A stretch of DNA of 64,000 nt from Strongylocentrotus purpuratus (Eukaryota; Echinodermata; Echinoidea; Camarodonta; Strongylocentrotidae), in the NCBI RefSeq assembly GCF_000002235.5, contig NW_022145611.1:3896754-3960753 (forward strand). Reading direction: 5' to 3'. The number at the start of each line of letters is the position of its first letter. The first letter of the stretch is position 1. Below, piece by piece: positions 58,475 through 64,000 of the stretch. A program made the position numbers and the translations under genes. The notes below the pieces were generated by a model. It searched no databases and was not told where the DNA came from. It saw only the letters and a list, made by a program, of their open reading frames with translations.

Positions 58475-58524
58475 GGGGGGGGGGGGGGGGGCAAGGCCCG
58501 CTTCGCCCCCTGGATCTGAGCCTG
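57810..58524 (+). repeat. Four G-run / C-run / polypyrimidine modules ending in a hAT-like terminus
   Basis: Starts with one unit of the GATGAGCAT-type family. Modules then repeat: a C run, GATCYACAACTTGTTGG-like text, 60-100 bp of C/T, then a G run with GGCAACAGCCTTTCGCC-like text. A (CT)n follows, and CCCCTGGATCTGAGCCTG ends at 58524. Possibly the right end of an element that opens at 55881, but the flanks do not match. Confidence 0.6.
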
Positions 58525-58528
58525 GTGG

Positions 58529-61500
58529 TAGAGAAAGGAGAGTGATACAGCTAGGATGGTGGTAGAGCCAGGATGGTAGAAGGTGAGGATAGTGTGAGAG
58601 GGAGGATAGTGGGAGAGGGAGGATAGTGGTAGAGGGAGGATTTTCATGGTCGTATACGATGTATATTGAGTGGAAGAACAAGATAGGTGGTCTTAGTAGA
58701 GGTAGGATGGTAGTAGAGGTAGATTGGAATGATCTGTAGGATGGTGGCCGAGGTAGGATGGTAGAACGGGTGGGTGGTAGTAGACGTAGGTAGGATGGTG
58801 GTAGAGGTATGGTGGTAGTAAAGGTAGGATGGAAGAACTGGTAAGGTGGTGTTAGTAGACGTAGGATGGTAGTAAAGGTAGGATGTTCATGATCGTATAG
58901 GAGGTAGATGAGTGTTAGACAAGTAAGGATTGAAGAAGAGGCAAGGTGGAAAAATAGAAAGGGTGGTAGTAGACATAGGGAGGCAGAACGGGTAGGGTGG
59001 GGGTAGAGTGGGGGTGGACGTAGGATGGTAGTATAGGTAAAATGGAAGAACAGGTAGGGTGGGGTGGGGTGGATGTAGGATGGTAGTAGAGGTAGTAGAG
59101 GTAGAATGGAAGAACAGGTATGGTGGTAGTAGAGGTAGGATGGTAGTAGAGGTAGGATGGAAGAATGGGTAGGGTGGAGTCGGGGTGGATGTAGGATGGT
59201 AGTAGAGGTAGGATGGTAGTAGAGGTAGAATGGAAGAAGGGATATGGTGGGGGTGGACGTAGGATGGTAGTAGAGGTATCATGGTAGAACAGGTAAGGTG
59301 GGGGTGGGGTGGATGTAGGATGGTAGTAGAGGTAGTAGAGATAGAATGGAAGAACAGGTAGGGTGGTAGTAGAGGTAGGGTAGTAGTAAAGGAAGGATGG
59401 AAGAATGGGTAGGGTGGGGGTGGGGTGGATGTAGGATGGTAGTAGAGGTAGAATGGAAGAACAGGTAGGGTGGTAGTATAGGAAGGCTGGGAAAACAAGT
59501 AGAAGGTAGACGTAGGATAGGGTAGTCGTAGGATGGGGTAGATGTAGGATAGTAGTAGAGGTAGGATGGTAGTAGAGGTAAAATGGAAGAACAGGTAGGG
59601 TGAGGGTAGGGTGGATGTAGGATGGTAGTAGAGGTAGGATGGTAGTAGAGGTAGAATGGAAGAAGGGGTAGGGTGGGGGTAGAGTGGGGGTGGACGTAGG
59701 ATGGTAGTAGAGGTAGAATGGAAGAACAGGTAGGGTGGTAGTAGAGGTAGGCTGGGAAAACAAGTAGAAGGTAGACGTAGGATAGGGTAGACGTAGGATG
59801 GAGTAAAATGAAAGAACAGGAAGGGTGGGGGTGGGGTGGATGAAGGATGGTAGTAGAGGTAGGATGGTAGTAGAGGTAGGGTGGGGGTAGGGTGGATGTA
59901 GGATGGTAGTAGAAGTAGGATGGTAGTAGAGGTAAAATGGAAGAACAGGTAGGGTGGGGGTAGGGTGGATGTAGGATGGTAGTAGAGGAAGGATGGTAGT
60001 AGAGGTAGAATGGGAGAACAGGTAGGGTGGGGGTGGGGTGGAAGTAGGATAGTAGTAGAGGTAGGATGGTAGTAGAGGTAAAATGGAAGAACAGGTAGGG
60101 TGGAGGTAGGGTGGATGTAGGATGGTATTAGAGGTAGGATGGTAGTAGAGGTAGAATGGAAGAAGGGGTAGGGTGGGGGTAGAGTGGGGGTAGACGTAGG
60201 ATGGGGAAAATAGGAAGAACAGGTAGGGTGGGGGTGGGGTGGATGTAGGATGGTAGTAGAGGTAGGATGGAAGTAGAGGTAGAATGGAAGAACAGGTAGG
60301 GTGGGATGGGGTGGATGTAGGATGGTAGTAGAGGTAGGATGGTAGTAGAGGTAAAATGGAAGAAGAGGTAGGGTTGGGGTGGGGTGGATGTAGGATGGTA
60401 GTAGAGGTAGGATGGTAGTAGAGGTAGAATGGAAGAAGGGATAGTGTGGGGGTAGAGTGGGGGTGGACGTAGGATGGTAGTAGAGGTAGAATGGAAGAAC
60501 AGGTAGGGTGGTAGTAGAGGTAGGCTGGGAAAACAAGTAGAAGGTAGACGTAGGATAGGGTAGACGTAGTATTGGGTAAAATGGAAGAACAGGTAGGGTG
60601 GGGGTGGGGTGGATGTAGGATGGTAGTAGAGGTAGGATGGTAGTAGAGGTAGAATAGAAGAAGGGGTAGGGTGGGGGTGGACGTAGGATATGGTAGTAGA
60701 GGTAGGATGGTAGTAGAGGTAGGATTGCAGTAGAGGTAAAATGGAAGAACAGGTAGGGTGGGGATGTACGTAGGATGGAAGAATGGGTAGGGTGGGGGTG
60801 GAGTGGATGTAGGATGGTAGTAGAGGTAGAATGGAAGAACAGAAAGGGTGGTAGTAGAAGTTGGGAGGTAGAACGGGTAGGGTGGGGGTAGAGTGGGGGG
60901 TGGACGTAGGATGGTAGTAGATGTTGGAAAAAATAGGTTGGGTGGTAGTAGACGAAAGATAGTAGCAGAGGTAGGCTTGAAGAACAGGTATGGTGGGGGT
61001 AGGCATAGAATGGGGGTAGACGAAGGGTGGGGTAGATGTAGGATAGTAGTAGAGGTAAAATGGAAGAACAGGTAGGGTGGGATGGGGTGGATGTAGGATG
61101 GTAGTAGAGGTAGGATGGTAGTAGAGGTAAAATGGAAGAAGAGGTAGGGTTGGGGTGGGGTGGATGTAGGATGGTAGTAGAGGTAGGATGGTAGTAGAGG
61201 TAGAATGGAAGAACAGGTAGGGTGGGGGTGGGGTGGAAGTCGGATAGTAGTAGAGGTAGGATGGTAGTAGAGGTAAAATGGAAGAAGAGGTAGGGTTGGG
61301 GTGGGGTGGATGTAGGATGGTAGTAGAGGTAGGATGGTAGTAGAGGTAGAATGGAAGAACAGGTAGGGTGGGGGTGGGGTGGAAGTCGGATAGTAGTAGA
61401 GGTAGGATGGTAGTAGAGGTAAAATGGAAGAACAGGTAGGGTGGGGGTAGGGTGGATGTAGGATGGTAGTAGAGGTAGGATGGTAGTAGAGGTAGAATGG

Positions 61501-61944
61501 AAGAAGGGGTAGGGTGGGGGTAGAGTGGGGGTGGACGTAGGATGGTAGTAGAGGTAAAATGGAAGAACAGGTAGGGTGGGGGTAGGGTGGATGTAGGATG
61601 GTAGTAGAGGTAGGATGGTAGTAGAGATAGAATGGAAGAAGGGGTAGGGTGGGGTTGAGTGGGGGTAGACGTAGGATGGGGTAAAATGGAAGAACAGGTA
61701 GGGTGGGTTGGGGTGGATGTAGGATGGTAGTAGAGGTAGGATGGTAGTAGAGGTAGAATGGAAGAAGGGGTAGGGTGGGGGTGGAAGTAGGATGGTAGTA
61801 GAGGTAGGATGGAAGAATGGGTAGGGTGGGGGTAGAGTGGGGGTGGGGGTAGAGTGGGGGTGGACGTAGGATGGTAGTAGAGGTAAAATGGAAGAACAGG
61901 GAGGGTGGGGTAGATGTAGGATGGTAGTAGAGGAAGGATGGTAG
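58529..61944. repeat. GGTAGG-rich minisatellite, block 1
   Basis: Built of 17-bp sub-units GGATGGTAGTAGAGGTA combined with AATGGAAGAACAGGTAGGGT and GGGGTGGGGTGGATGTA into units of about 60-110 bp. Higher-order copies share GGCTGGGAAAACAAGTAGAA at 59487, 59751 and 60523. On the minus strand the sub-units lack stops, giving a 1029-codon Tyr/Pro/Ser/Thr/Leu frame (61976-58887) and others in other registers; not taken as a gene. Confidence 0.95.
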
Positions 61945-63261
61945 TGTAGTATTTTCCTCATTTCATCTTTCTTCATTTCTCAATTTCATTTGTTACTTTG
62001 CAAACCCAATTTGGGAGGACATTGCCCTCTGACATTATGCCAGGCACTGCCCCTATATATTTATCAACAAGTGTCAGCATAATGGCTTCAATGTCCCTGT
62101 ACCTGGTAATCATCAGTGACTCACTCTCCCTTCCCAGAATTGGTATATAGTACCCTCTTTGTTTTATCCTGCCTCCCAAGAAGGATGAAAACAACATCAT
62201 ACTCTCTAACTTTCTTCACCACTACACTTCTCATAGTTCTTCGATGAAGTAACACGTCAATATGAGAATGTCACCTCTACTTCTACAATTTGCTTCATGC
62301 ATACACAAGGAGCAAATCCTTCTTCAATTCTAACCTCCTGCATTTCTTTTGGAGAACTCTCTTCTGTGTCTATCACCTCTTGTATGGCACATCAACTCTT
62401 TCTCTGCCGTCGTCAAAGGACGGGCAGTCTTGCAGTGGAACGTCTAAATCAGGACCCGACATGGCACCTGATTCTCCGCTGGGAGCTGTCATTTTCTTCG
62501 CTTCGGTAACTCTTTTCACACACGAGCTCGATTCACTGTAGCTCGCCTGAACTTTCATCAACGAGTCCATCTCACTGCAACTCCGATGATTTCACTTCAA
62601 AGTCCGGCTCATCGATCCAGCATCGAGCGACTCATTGCTCTTCACGATCACCACTATACCGGCTTTGATGTCTACATTTCAACCTGGGCCTCCGACATCG
62701 AGCGACTCACTGCCTCGTCGTCGAGCGCCACATCTCTTCTCTTCTCTTCTCGCCCGAGCGCTACATTCATCATCATCACGAGCGTCGGCATCGACATCGC
62801 GTTCTTCTCGGCTCTTCAGCCACGTCAACGAAGTCGCGTTTCCATCATCAAGCCTCCGCACAATCATCGCGTGAGCCCCTTTCTTCGTTTCATCCATCAT
62901 CATCTTCATGGACTTTCGACGTCATTTCTACCATTGTCGTAAGCTCTACTCATTCACTACATTTATTCATGTCCATCTCATACATGACCATTTAAACTCC
63001 GTGCAATATCCACGATACTTATTCATGTGATTCTCATTCTGAATCATTTATTTGCTTGCATGACTACACTTTGCAAGTGTTGTGTCTGCAAATCAGTACC
63101 CAATAAAATAACGAAAAGGGAAGACTTTTTATCATGTATTTTATTGCCAGTGCAACCTTGTTTCCTTGTAGTTAAATTAAAAAGAGAGTTATGTTGTGTG
63201 ATCAGTGAACACGCCTTTACAATTTCCATTCACAATTCATCTACACACTAATAATTCTTCA
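61945..63261. mobile_element. 1.3-kb island splitting the minisatellite; solo-LTR-like fossil possible
   Basis: Non-repetitive sequence with TG...CA outer bases and GTAG on each side (61941-61944, 63262-63265). The array itself is rich in GTAG, so this duplication is weak. A CpG-rich part lies at 62600-62860 and AATAAA at about 63102. Length, TG/CA ends and a polyA signal suit a solo LTR. No internal region or second LTR is seen. It could also be host sequence between two arrays. Confidence 0.3.
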
Positions 63262-63265
63262 GTAG

Positions 63266-64000
63266 TATAGAGGTAGAATAGAAGAACAGGTAGGGTGGTA
63301 GTAGAGGTAGGATGGTAGTAGAGTAGAACGGAAGAAGGGGTAGGGTGAGGATAGAGTGGGGGATGGACGTAGGATGGTAGTAGAGGTATCATCGTAGAAT
63401 GGGTAGGGTGGGGGTGTACGTAGGATGGAAGAATGGGTAGGATGGGGGTGGAGTGGATGTAGGATGGTAGTAGAGGTAAAATGGAAGAACAGGTAGGGTG
63501 GGGGTAGGGTGGATGTAGGATGGTAGTAGAGGTAGGATGGTAGTAGAGGTAGAATGGAAGTAGAGGTAGGATGGTAGTAGAGTAGAACGGAAGAAGGGGT
63601 AGGGTGAGGATAGAGTGGGGGATGGACGTAGGATGGTAGTAGAGGTATCATCGTAGAATGGGTAGGGTGGGGGTGTACGTAGGATGGAAGAATGGGTAGG
63701 ATGGGGGTGGAGTGGATGTAGGATGGTAGTAGAGGTAGAATGGAAGAACAGAAAGGGTGGTAGTAGAAGTTGGGAGGTAGAACGGGTAGGGTGGGGATAG
63801 AGTGGGGGGGGGGGGTGGACGTAGGATGGTAGTAGATGTTGGAAAAAATAGGTTGGGTGGTAGTAGACGAAAGATAGTAGCAGAGGTAGGCTTGAAGAAC
63901 AGGTATGGTGGGGGTAGGCATAGAATGGGGGTTGACGAAGGGTGGGGTAGACTTAGGATAGTAGTAGAGGTAAAATGGAAGAACAGGTAGGGTGGGATGG
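63266..64000. repeat. GGTAGG-rich minisatellite, block 2 (runs off the window)
   Basis: Same units as block 1. A stretch of more than 200 bp around 63770-63990 nearly repeats 60860-61080 (offset 2909 bp). Within the block, 63324-63480 is repeated near 63565-63735. Confidence 0.93.

Noticed and set aside
55881-58524. One complete 2.6-kb hAT element
   Set aside because: The two termini are of the same type but the flanking 8-mers (CTACACTG and GTGGTAGA) do not match.
58887-61976. 1029-residue Pro/Tyr/Ser-rich protein on the minus strand
   Set aside because: It lies wholly in a minisatellite whose minus strand is stop-poor in several registers. No conserved domain, splice support or codon pattern other than the repeat.

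Overview
The window looks like AT-rich nuclear DNA of a marine deuterostome invertebrate, most likely an echinoderm. The grounds are spliced genes with GT-AG introns that resemble chordate orthologues, tRNA-headed SINEs, LINE tails, and many small DNA transposons whose termini are common in marine invertebrates. No species can be named from sequence alone. No rRNA or functional tRNA gene, CRISPR array or bacterial operon was seen.

Three host genes can be read exon by exon. AIDA (axin interactor, dorsalization-associated) is on the + strand with ten coding exons between 11045 and 35116, giving a 308-residue protein. PDCD2 (MYND-type zinc finger, ribosomal protein uS5 chaperone family) is on the - strand with four coding exons between 41648 and 36610, giving 421 residues; it lies tail-to-tail with AIDA. 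A fatty-acid-binding-protein family (FABP/CRABP) gene is on the - strand with two coding exons (45482-45237 and 43572-43432, 128 residues). It has a separate 5' UTR exon near 47378-47440 and a TATA/CCAAT-type promoter. Nothing in the sequence ties the three into one pathway.

The rest is mobile and repetitive DNA. 1-11044 holds hAT-like fragments, a tandem array of hairpin-bearing units split by an insertion with target duplication, a LINE reverse-transcriptase relic, a GATA-flanked 1.57-kb element with seven TGACGTACGGGACA-like motifs, and three of the four copies of a TTAA-flanked MITE. AIDA introns carry the fourth copy, a 437-bp near-perfect foldback, SINE pieces and a roughly 6-kb polypyrimidine minisatellite with a 73-bp unit. 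45.8-58.5 kb is transposon-rich: a 449-bp element with perfect 8-bp target duplication, a 1.1-kb foldback with an insertion in one arm, one hAT nested in another with both duplications readable, and a tract of G-run/C-run/polypyrimidine modules. 58.5-64 kb is a second, GGTAGG-rich minisatellite, interrupted by a 1.3-kb island with solo-LTR-like ends.

The best candidates for something not yet described are the sense-strand array of splice-acceptor-like minisatellite units upstream of the last AIDA exon, the two large foldbacks, and the locally clustered MITE families.
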